Positions 1-6,605 of a stretch of DNA of 7,461 nt are shown here, piece after piece; within the stretch, counting starts at the first letter, position 1; each line of letters starts with the position of its first letter. Under the pieces are notes generated by a model, which saw nothing but the letters and a program-made list of their open reading frames with translations, searched no databases and had not been told where the DNA came from. The position numbers and the translations under genes are program-made. This DNA is from Gammaproteobacteria bacterium (lineage in GTDB: Bacteria; Pseudomonadota; Gammaproteobacteria; HK1): positions 1 to 7,461 of the forward strand of contig JAGRHX010001213.1 in NCBI GenBank assembly GCA_020444775.1. Direction: 5' to 3'.

Positions 1-26
1 TCCGGGGACTGATTCCGGGGACTGAC
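1..26. repeat. Tandem 13-bp direct repeat at window edge
   Basis: Two adjacent copies, tccggggactgat at 1-13 and tccggggactgac at 14-26, differ only at the last base. The array touches the window edge, so more copies may lie upstream. The ccgggga core resembles short repeats I recall near REP-associated transposase genes in proteobacteria, but no such gene is visible here, so that link is only a suggestion. It could also be a simple tandem duplication. Confidence 0.6.
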
Positions 27-40
27 TCGCGGCGCCGCGA
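27..40. promoter_or_regulatory. Perfect 14-bp palindrome, candidate operator upstream of trpE(G)
   Basis: The sequence tcgcggcgccgcga is its own reverse complement. It lies 10-23 bp upstream of a TATGAT box (50-55), where a -35 element would be expected, so a protein bound here could activate or block transcription of trpE(G). The symmetry is seen directly. The operator role is inferred, and GC-only palindromes also arise by chance in DNA of this composition. Confidence 0.3.
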
Positions 41-49
41 TAGCGCACC

Positions 50-55
50 TATGAT
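50..55 (+). promoter_or_regulatory. Candidate -10 box for trpE(G)
   Basis: TATGAT matches the sigma-70 -10 consensus TATAAT at five of six positions and stands out in GC-rich surroundings. It lies 67 bp upstream of the trpE(G) start, and transcription would begin near 62. No acceptable -35 hexamer is found at 16-18 bp spacing (26-33 is GC-only). The promoter may be activator-dependent, or the box may be a chance match. Confidence 0.35.
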
Positions 56-63
56 GCACGGCG

Positions 64-81
64 CCGTGTCGGCCGGCACGG
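64..81 (+). promoter_or_regulatory. Short GC hairpin in the predicted trpE(G) leader
   Basis: Arms ccgtgtc and ggcacgg pair over 7 bp, including one G-U pair, around a ggcc loop. If transcription starts near 62, this sits at the very 5' end of the mRNA. There is no following U-tract, so it is not a canonical attenuator terminator. It might stabilise the transcript or be incidental. No antiterminator alternative was recognised. Confidence 0.25.
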
Positions 82-122
82 ACCGAACCCGGCAACCATC
101 ACGAAGTTCAACGGGGCAATGA

Positions 123-2351
123 ATGTCCAGTCATAGCAAGCCGCCGAACGGCGACTCGGCCGCCGCGCCTGCCACCGCGAGCAGCGGCACCGCGACCTAT
201 GTGACGCACGGTGGCGTGCAGGTCACCCGAATCACCCAGGAACAGACCTACCAGGACGCGATCGAGCCGATCCGACTCGCCCTGGATGCGCGGCGTGGCG
301 TGCTGCTCACGTCCTCCTTCGAGTATCCAGGACGCTACACGCGCTGGGACATGGGCTTCGTCGACCCGCCGTTGATGTTGGAGGGGCGCGGCCGTCGGGT
401 CCTGGTGCAGGCGTTGAATCAACGCGGCGAGGTCATCCTGCCCGCGGTGCACGACGCGCTGCGCGACACACCCGCGGTCGCTGAGCTGCGGGCGCAGGCG
501 CAGCGGCTGGACATAGAAATCAAGGAGCCTGAAGGCTGGTTTGCCGAGGAACTGCGCAGCAGACAGCACAGCGTCTTCTCGCTACTACGCGCGATCATCG
601 CGCATTTCGGCTGCGCCGACGACCACCATCTGGGTCTGTACGGCGCCTTCGGCTACGAGCTCGCCTTCCAGTTCGAGCGGCCACGTCTGCGTCTGCCGCG
701 CGCGGCTGACGAGCGCGACCTGCTGCTGTATCTACCGGACGAGCTGTTGGTGGTGGACCATCGACGCGAATCGGCGATGCGGATCCGCTACGATTTTCGC
801 ACCACCGCGGGAGACACCGCGCCCCTGCCGCGTGGCGGTGCGAGCACCACCTACCGGGCCTGCCCGGAAGCGCCACCGCCGTGCGATCATGCGCCGGGTG
901 AGTACGCCGCCACCGTGCGTGAGGCCATCGAGTGCTTTCGCAAGGGTGATCTGTTCGAGGTCGTGCCCGGACAGACCTTCTTCGAACCCTGTCCCGCGCC
1001 ACCCAGCACCGTGTTCGCGCGCTTGCGTGAGCGCAATCCGTCGCCCTACGGCGCGCTCATCAATCTGGGTGATGACGAGTACCTGGTCGCGGCTTCGCCG
1101 GAGATGTACGTGCGCAGCGAGGGCCGGCGCATCGAGACCTGTCCGATCTCGGGCACCATCAAACGTGGTGAGACCGCGATCGAGGATGCCGCCAACATCC
1201 TCGAGCTGCTCAGCTCCGAGAAGGAGACCTCCGAGCTGACCATGTGCACGGACGTGGACCGCAACGACAAGTCCAGGGTCTGCGTGCCCGGCAGCGTGCG
1301 GGTCATCGGCCGCCGCCAGATCGAGATGTACTCCAGGCTCATCCATACCGTGGATCACGTCGAAGGGCTGTTGCGCGAGGACTTCGACGCCCTGGACGCG
1401 TTCCTGGCCCATGCCTGGGCGGTAACGGTCACCGGCGCGCCCAAGCAGCACGCCATCCAGTTCCTCGAGGATCACGAGCGCTCGGTGCGTCGCTGGTACG
1501 GCGGTGCACTGGGCATGCTGGGCTTCGACGGCAATGTGAACACCGGTCTGACCCTACGCACCGTGCGCATCAAGCAAGGGATCGCCGAGGTGCGGGCCGG
1601 GGCGACATTGCTGTTCGAGTCCGACCCCGACGCCGAGGAAGCCGAGACCCGACTGAAAGCCTCGGCCCTGCTGGACGCCATCAAACGGCCGGACGACAAC
1701 CGTGCGTCAGCCAGCGCCGGCACCGCAGCGGCCGACGTCGAGGTGCGCGCTGACGGCCCCGGCGCCGGCAAGCGCATCGTGATGATCGATCACGAGGATT
1801 CCTTCGTGCACACCCTGTCCGGCTATTTCCGTCAGACCGGGGCCGAGGTGGTGACCTTCCGCGCTGGTTTTCCCGCCGAGCGGCTGGCCGAGCTGAACCC
1901 GCATCTGCTGCTGCTCTCGCCAGGACCGGGGCGGCCCGCCGACTTCGACCTGCAGTCCACCTTGCGCACCGCGCTCGACCTGCAGCTACCGGTGTTCGGC
2001 GTCTGTCTGGGACTACAGGGCATGGTCGAGCACTTCGGCGGCGAGCTGGGCCTGCTACCCGAGCCCATGCACGGCAAGGAGTCACGGATCGAGGTTCTCG
2101 GCGGGCGTCTGTTCGAGGGACTGCCAAGAACCTTCAAGGGCGGTCGTTATCATTCGTTATACGCCCTGGAGGAGAAGCTGCCGGCCTGTCTGCAGGTGAC
2201 CGCGCGCAGCAGCGACGGTGTGATCATGGCCGTCGAGCACCAAAGCCTGCCGTTGGCCGCGGTGCAGTTCCATCCCGAATCGATCCTGAGTCTTCACGAC
2301 CGCTTCGGCATCCGCCTGGTCAACAATGTGGTCGAGCTGCTGGCGCGCTGA
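123..2351 (+). CDS. trpE(G): Fused anthranilate synthase TrpE-TrpG
   Basis: A single 742-aa chain combines both anthranilate synthase subunits. It converts chorismate and glutamine to anthranilate, pyruvate and glutamate, the first committed step of tryptophan synthesis, in the cytoplasm. The chorismate-binding part spans about residues 30-521, with the N-terminal SSFEYPGRY motif at 64-72 (the region that binds feedback tryptophan in TrpE proteins), PISGTIKRG at 341-349, DVDRND at 377-382 and TGAPK at 437-441. A linker rich in Ala, Asp and Gly (about 522-549) leads to the class I glutamine amidotransferase (about 550-742), with SPGPG, the nucleophile Cys628 in GVCLGLQ, and His717/Glu719 in the HPE motif. 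All catalytic positions are intact. Length is close to that of rhizobial TrpE(G) (roughly 730 aa). The ATG at 123 has a weak gggg ribosome site at 113-116; the first 25 residues are low-complexity and less certain. No trpD or trpC follows. Confidence 0.96.
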   Translation: MSSHSKPPNGDSAAAPATASSGTATYVTHGGVQVTRITQEQTYQDAIEPIRLALDARRGVLLTSSFEYPGRYTRWDMGFVDPPLMLEGRGRRVLVQALNQRGEVILPAVHDALRDTPAVAELRAQAQRLDIEIKEPEGWFAEELRSRQHSVFSLLRAIIAHFGCADDHHLGLYGAFGYELAFQFERPRLRLPRAADERDLLLYLPDELLVVDHRRESAMRIRYDFRTTAGDTAPLPRGGASTTYRACPEAPPPCDHAPGEYAATVREAIECFRKGDLFEVVPGQTFFEPCPAPPSTVFARLRERNPSPYGALINLGDDEYLVAASPEMYVRSEGRRIETCPISGTIKRGETAIEDAANILELLSSEKETSELTMCTDVDRNDKSRVCVPGSVRVIGRRQIEMYSRLIHTVDHVEGLLREDFDALDAFLAHAWAVTVTGAPKQHAIQFLEDHERSVRRWYGGALGMLGFDGNVNTGLTLRTVRIKQGIAEVRAGATLLFESDPDAEEAETRLKASALLDAIKRPDDNRASASAGTAAADVEVRADGPGAGKRIVMIDHEDSFVHTLSGYFRQTGAEVVTFRAGFPAERLAELNPHLLLLSPGPGRPADFDLQSTLRTALDLQLPVFGVCLGLQGMVEHFGGELGLLPEPMHGKESRIEVLGGRLFEGLPRTFKGGRYHSLYALEEKLPACLQVTARSSDGVIMAVEHQSLPLAAVQFHPESILSLHDRFGIRLVNNVVELLAR

Positions 2352-2395
2352 GCGCGGGACTTCGGCACACGGCCCAGTCGGGATAGACTTGCGCA

Positions 2396-2421
2396 CGCGA
2401 ACCGACGCTCGAACGTTCGCG
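2396..2421. other. Inverted repeat in the trpE(G)-nucleotidase gap
   Basis: Seven-bp arms cgcgaac (2396-2402) and gttcgcg (2415-2421) flank 12 bp, and a nested 10-bp palindrome cgaacgttcg lies at 2410-2419. The site is 55-80 bp upstream of the nucleotidase start, so it could be an operator for that gene. It does not look like a PhoB box (no CTGTCAT-type repeats). Function is inferred only from position and symmetry. Confidence 0.25.
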
Positions 2422-2465
2422 ACCCAACCCAGACCGGCGGCACGCCCGGCCCGCCAGCACATGTC

Positions 2466-2470
2466 AGGAG
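2466..2470 (+). promoter_or_regulatory. Ribosome binding site selecting the ATG at 2476
   Basis: AGGAG lies 5 nt before the ATG at 2476 and is the best Shine-Dalgarno match in the window. It favours 2476 over the in-frame ATG at 2461, which has none, and over the GTG at 2677, which sits directly beside the signal-peptide-like segment and has only a poorly spaced gaga. Confidence 0.65.
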
Positions 2471-2475
2471 AGAGT

Positions 2476-5400
2476 ATGACGCGCGCGCGCAGCACCGCCC
2501 ACGCCCCCGGCCGATCTGGCGCCGGTGGTCCGGGCCAGAGCCGACCCCTCCAGAGCGTCGCGGCCGGGCAACGGCGCTGTCGCGGGCGTGTAGGGCAGGC
2601 CGGCAAGCGTCATCCGGCGCTGGCAGATTGGCCAGCAGGTTCGCCAGCAGGTCTGCTGGCGAATCCGCTGGCGAGAGTGCTGCGAGCCGGCGCCGTGGGG
2701 CTGCTGCTGGTGACCGCGGCCCCGGCTGTTCTGGGCGCGGCGCTCACCGTGCAGATCCTGCATGTCTCCGATCTGGAGGGCGAGGTCAGCAGCATCGACA
2801 ACGCGCCCGGCTTCGCCGCCACCGTGCAAGCGCTGCGCGAGGATGCGCGCGGGCGGGGCTGGCCGAGCATCCTGCTCAGTGCCGGCGACAGCTTCATCCC
2901 GGGTCCGTTCTTCGACGCTGGCAACGAGGCGCGGGTGACACCGGCCATCCGCGCGTTGACCGGACTGCCCAGCGCCCAACCCGGGCGTGGTCGGGCCGAT
3001 ATCGCCTTGATGAACGCGCTCGGCTTTGATGCCGCGACGCTCGGCAATCATGAGTTCGATGCCGGCAACGTGGTGCTACGCGACGCCATCGCGCCGGTGC
3101 TGCGCGATGAGAACGGCGACGGTAGACCGGATCGGGCGAGCTGGCTGGGCGCGAGCTTCCCCCTGCTCTCGGCCAATCTGGATTTCCGTGCCGACCCGGT
3201 GCTCGGCCCGCTGGCCACCTACGAGCTGCTCAGCAGCGACAGCTACCGACTGGACCCGACCCGGCTCGACGCGGCCGTTGATGCGCCGCGCATCGCGCCG
3301 GCGACCGTCGTCGAGGTCGATGGTGCCTATATCGGCGTGCTCGGTGCATCACCGGTCAATCTGGACCGCATCACCAGCCCCGGTGAAACCCGCGTGGTGC
3401 ATGGCGCGGATGGCGATCCACTGCGCGCCCTCGCCACGGTGCTGCAACCTACCATCGATGCCCTGCTCGCCGCAGGGATCGACAAGATCGTGCTACTGAG
3501 CCATCTCCAGCAGATCGGCAACGAGCAACGCCTGGCGCCGATGCTCAAGGGCGTGGACGTGATCGTCGCCGGTGGCTCGAACAGCATCCTGAAGGACGAC
3601 GACGACCGACTGCGGGACACCGACCAGGCGGTCGGCACCTATCCGTTGGTCGCCCGCAGCGCCAGCGACGAGCCGATGCTGATCGTCAGCACCGATGGCC
3701 GCTACCGCTATCTGGGCCGACTGGTGGTGAGCTTCGACGAGCAGGGCAGAATCCTGCTCGATCGGCTGGATCCGAGCGTCAACGGCGTCTACGCCACCGA
3801 TGAGCAGGGCCTGAGAACGCTCTGGGGAGACCCATCGAAGGCATTCGCCGATGGCAGCCTGGGCGCCCGCGTGAAGGCGCTCACCGACGCCATGGGCACG
3901 GTGATCATGGACGCGGATCGAGAGCATTTCGGCAAGACCGCCTGGTATCTCGAAGGCCGCCGCGGCAAGGTCCGCCGTGAACAGACCAACCTGGGTGATC
4001 TGATTGCCGACGCCTATCTGGCCAGCGCCCGGGTCGCGGATCCCGGTGTCCGGGCCGCGATCGTAAACGCCGGCGGGATCCGCGCCTCGATCGGTCGTCT
4101 GCGCGGCGATGGCACCGCCTCGAGCGGCGGCATGCTGCCACCAGCGGCCAACGAGTCGACCAGCAAGCAACGCGGCGAGATATCGCGGCTGGACATCGAG
4201 AACGTGCTGCGCTTCAACAATGGCCTGACACTGCTGAGCCTGAGACCCGCGCAGCTCGCCGCCGTCCTGGAGCACGCGCTCGCGCAAAGCACGCAGCGCA
4301 ACACGCCTGGGCGTTTCGCGCAGGTCTCCGGGCTGGCCATCAGCTATGACCTCGGCCGGCCGGCCGGCTCGCGTATCCGTGACATCGCAATCAAGGACGA
4401 TGTCGGTCGCAGCGTCGATCTGGTGCTGCAGGACGGGATGTTGCTGGGCGACCCACAGCGGCAGATCCGCATCGTCACCAATCGCTTCCTGGCCGACGGC
4501 GGAGACGGCTATCCGTTCCCCGAGTTCCAGCAGGCAGCCGCGGAGCAGGTTTCGCGTCTGGACCTGGACAATGCTCGGGCCGGACAGGACAGCCGCTCCG
4601 GATTCGCCGCTGCCGGCACCGAGCAGGATGCGCTGGCGACCCTGCTAAGCGATCGCTACTCGGCTACACCGCTGAATCACCCGGAGCTGCCGCCGGGCCT
4701 GGATGCCCGGCTTCAAGACTTGAACGAACGCACCGGTACCGTGCTCTCGCCGCCGGCGCCCGCGCTGCAAGCCGACCCGGCCGATGCAGCCGATACCCGC
4801 GCCGAGCGGCAGGCCCGTGTCGACTTGAACCTGCATGTCACGGCCCGACTGGCGCTGGCCCGGCCCGCCGAGCACACTGACGGCGACGCCGGGCAGGCTG
4901 GGAGCATTGCCTTCGATGCAACCAGTGGACGGTTGTTCGTGACCCGCGCCGAGCCACCGAGCCTGGCGATCATCCAGATGGGCGAGGATGGCGGCCTGCG
5001 GTCGGCCGGTGAGGTCGAACTCGCACCGCTGTACGCTGACCGGCGGACCCGCATCGAGCCCACCAGTGTCGCGACCCACGGTGGTCTGGTCGCGGTCTCG
5101 ATCAAGCGACTGCGGGTGCTGGATGGTCGCCCGCGTCGCGGCATCGTCGCCTTGTTCGACATCAGCGGTCGCTTCGTCGGCGATCTGGAGGTCGGTCACG
5201 GCCCGGTGAAGCTGACCTTCACGCCCGATGGCAGCCGCATCCTGGTCGCCAACGAGGGCGAGCCATCCGCGGACTACGCCCACGACCCCGAAGGCAGCGT
5301 GAGCATCATCGATGTCAGCGACTACAGCGGGTGCGTGGGTGACTGCGTGGACCAGCCGGTCAGCGGGCTGCAACTCGGCCCGCAGCACTACCTCGAAGTC

Positions 5401-6471
5401 GACTTCCGCCGCTTCGACCCGCTCAAGGAGCATTTGCGAACGCGCGGCGTTCGGATCTTCGGGCCAACCGCCAGTGTCGCCCGCGACCTGGAGCCGGCCT
5501 GGATAGAGGTGACCGCGGACGCCAGCTCGGCGTGGCTGTCGCTACAGGAGAACAATGCCCTGGCGCGGATCGATCTGTACGACGCGCAGGTGCAGGAGCT
5601 GGTCCCGCTCGGGGCGAAGTGGTGGCCCCAGCACGGCGGCCTGGACGCCAGTGACGAGGACGGTCGCATCAACATCCAGCCGTGGCCGGTGCTCGGGCTC
5701 TACCAACCCGGCGCCATCGCGGTGAGTCGGATCGGCCCCGACACCTTCGTCCTGACCGCCAATCAGGGCCGCGCCAGGGCCAACGAGGCCTACGACGAGC
5801 AGGCCCGGGTGGCGGACCTGCGCCTGGACCCCGACAGCTTCCCCAACGCGGAAGCGCTCAGCCATCCGCAGGCCCTGGGCCGATTGCTGGTCTCCCGGGT
5901 CGATGCCGACAGCGACGGCGACGGTGACATCGATCGACTGCTGGCCTTCGGCGGACGCTCGTTCAGCATCTGGCGCTCGGTCGCGGCGCGAACGGGCCAG
6001 CTGCCTGGACAGGGAGTAGCCGCGCCTGGCGGACTGGAGCTGGTGTATGACAGCGGTGACGCGCTGGAACGACTGTTGGCCAGCACGCAGCCCGCCGCCT
6101 TCAATGCCGAGGCCGGTCAGCCGGGCAGCCAGGACCGGCGGAGCGACGACATCGGTCCGGCGCCGGTCGCTATCGTGGTCGGCGAGGCCTTCGGACGCAA
6201 GCTTGCCTTCATTGCCCTGGACGGCGCGGGCACCATCGTCGTCTACGACGTCAGCGAGCCGCGCCACGCTTACTACGTCACGCATCTGAGCATGCCCACG
6301 CCGCTGCCGTCGGCGGATCGGGCCACGGGCGATAGTCGACCTCGCGGCATGCTGTTCATTCCCGCCGACGGCCCCGGCACCGCGACCTCACGACCACCGC
6401 GGCTGGTGGTCGCATTCGACGGCAGCGGCACGCTGTGCGTTGTCGACCTGCAGCGGCGCGATCTCGAGTAA
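2476..6471 (+). CDS. Exported 5'-nucleotidase/metallophosphatase fused to choice-of-anchor I-like beta-propeller
   Basis: A 1331-aa protein, far longer than UshA-type 5'-nucleotidases (about 550 aa). Residues 1-66 are Arg/Pro/Gly-rich. A signal-peptide-like segment follows (Arg67/Arg70, hydrophobic 72-87, likely cleavage near Ala88-Ala89). The metallophosphatase domain (about 91-385) shows SDLE (98-101), GDS (137-139), GNHEFD (190-195), SH at 342-343 and GGSNS (366-370). The 5'-nucleotidase C-terminal domain (about 495-700) shows NLGDLIADAY (505-514), NAGGIR (531-536), FNNG (580-583) and GGDGYPF. From about 785 to the end are beta-propeller-like repeats with ANEGEPS (925-931), an acidic DADSDGDGDID loop (1143-1153), and FNAE and RSDD motifs that I associate with the choice-of-anchor I family. 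The likely role is hydrolysis of nucleotides or phosphate esters outside the cytoplasm. The usual His of DxH is Glu101, and GHSH is GGSN. No C-terminal anchor is seen. The atypical large cyanobacterial alkaline phosphatases are a possible comparison. Confidence 0.88.
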   Translation: MTRARSTAHAPGRSGAGGPGQSRPLQSVAAGQRRCRGRVGQAGKRHPALADWPAGSPAGLLANPLARVLRAGAVGLLLVTAAPAVLGAALTVQILHVSDLEGEVSSIDNAPGFAATVQALREDARGRGWPSILLSAGDSFIPGPFFDAGNEARVTPAIRALTGLPSAQPGRGRADIALMNALGFDAATLGNHEFDAGNVVLRDAIAPVLRDENGDGRPDRASWLGASFPLLSANLDFRADPVLGPLATYELLSSDSYRLDPTRLDAAVDAPRIAPATVVEVDGAYIGVLGASPVNLDRITSPGETRVVHGADGDPLRALATVLQPTIDALLAAGIDKIVLLSHLQQIGNEQRLAPMLKGVDVIVAGGSNSILKDDDDRLRDTDQAVGTYPLVARSASDEPMLIVSTDGRYRYLGRLVVSFDEQGRILLDRLDPSVNGVYATDEQGLRTLWGDPSKAFADGSLGARVKALTDAMGTVIMDADREHFGKTAWYLEGRRGKVRREQTNLGDLIADAYLASARVADPGVRAAIVNAGGIRASIGRLRGDGTASSGGMLPPAANESTSKQRGEISRLDIENVLRFNNGLTLLSLRPAQLAAVLEHALAQSTQRNTPGRFAQVSGLAISYDLGRPAGSRIRDIAIKDDVGRSVDLVLQDGMLLGDPQRQIRIVTNRFLADGGDGYPFPEFQQAAAEQVSRLDLDNARAGQDSRSGFAAAGTEQDALATLLSDRYSATPLNHPELPPGLDARLQDLNERTGTVLSPPAPALQADPADAADTRAERQARVDLNLHVTARLALARPAEHTDGDAGQAGSIAFDATSGRLFVTRAEPPSLAIIQMGEDGGLRSAGEVELAPLYADRRTRIEPTSVATHGGLVAVSIKRLRVLDGRPRRGIVALFDISGRFVGDLEVGHGPVKLTFTPDGSRILVANEGEPSADYAHDPEGSVSIIDVSDYSGCVGDCVDQPVSGLQLGPQHYLEVDFRRFDPLKEHLRTRGVRIFGPTASVARDLEPAWIEVTADASSAWLSLQENNALARIDLYDAQVQELVPLGAKWWPQHGGLDASDEDGRINIQPWPVLGLYQPGAIAVSRIGPDTFVLTANQGRARANEAYDEQARVADLRLDPDSFPNAEALSHPQALGRLLVSRVDADSDGDGDIDRLLAFGGRSFSIWRSVAARTGQLPGQGVAAPGGLELVYDSGDALERLLASTQPAAFNAEAGQPGSQDRRSDDIGPAPVAIVVGEAFGRKLAFIALDGAGTIVVYDVSEPRHAYYVTHLSMPTPLPSADRATGDSRPRGMLFIPADGPGTATSRPPRLVVAFDGSGTLCVVDLQRRDLE
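2629..2676. repeat. Four 12-bp units in direct and inverted order, in frame
   Basis: Units at 2629-2640 and 2641-2652 are 11/12 identical (core gccagcaggt). Units at 2653-2664 and 2665-2676 share the core gctggcga in the opposite orientation. The two inner units form a perfect inverted repeat: ttcgccagcag (2640-2650), a 2-nt centre, then ctgctggcgaa (2653-2663). The block encodes tetrapeptides WPAG, SPAG, LLAN and PLAR (codons 52-67) directly before the signal-peptide core of the nucleotidase. It may form a strong mRNA hairpin. It could be a mobile short palindrome that landed in frame or local slippage products. Confidence 0.75.
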
Positions 6472-6605
6472 CCACCGCCCGCCTGCTTCCGACGGCCTGG
6501 TACCTTTGCGTGTCAGGCTACAGGCCATGCCGCCGTTGGCGGAAACCGACGCTGGCGCCCGATCTGGCTGCCAGCCCCAGCAAGAACCCTCTCGGAAACA
6601 GCTTC

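Noticed and set aside
119..136. Five-codon ATG frame overlapping the trpE(G) start
   Set aside because: It is too short and is explained by the atgaatg sequence around the real start; no sign of regulatory use.
732..1475. Minus-strand open frame opposite trpE(G)
   Set aside because: It is antisense to conserved TrpE motifs, has no recognisable domain, and such frames are common opposite GC-rich genes.
2344..2356. cgcgc-tga-gcgcg hairpin at the trpE(G) stop codon as a terminator
   Set aside because: Only 5 bp of stem and no T-tract; likely chance in GC-rich DNA.
2361..2389. Possible sigma-70 promoter (ttcggc, 17 bp, tagact) before the nucleotidase gene
   Set aside because: The -35 matches consensus at only two of six positions and the -10 at four of six; not enough to call.
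3493..4287. Long minus-strand open frames opposite the nucleotidase gene (also 4645-5433 and 5542-6285)
   Set aside because: They mirror the GC-rich plus-strand codons, show low-complexity or unrecognisable protein, and lie opposite a gene with clear family motifs across its whole length.
6494..6542. Small inverted repeats in the gap before the FAH-family gene (ggcctg/caggcc; ccgcc-gtt-ggcgg)
   Set aside because: Stems of 5-6 bp, one with a 21-nt loop, and no T-tract; no promoter or terminator can be supported. Nothing else was recognised in the 6472-6605 gap.
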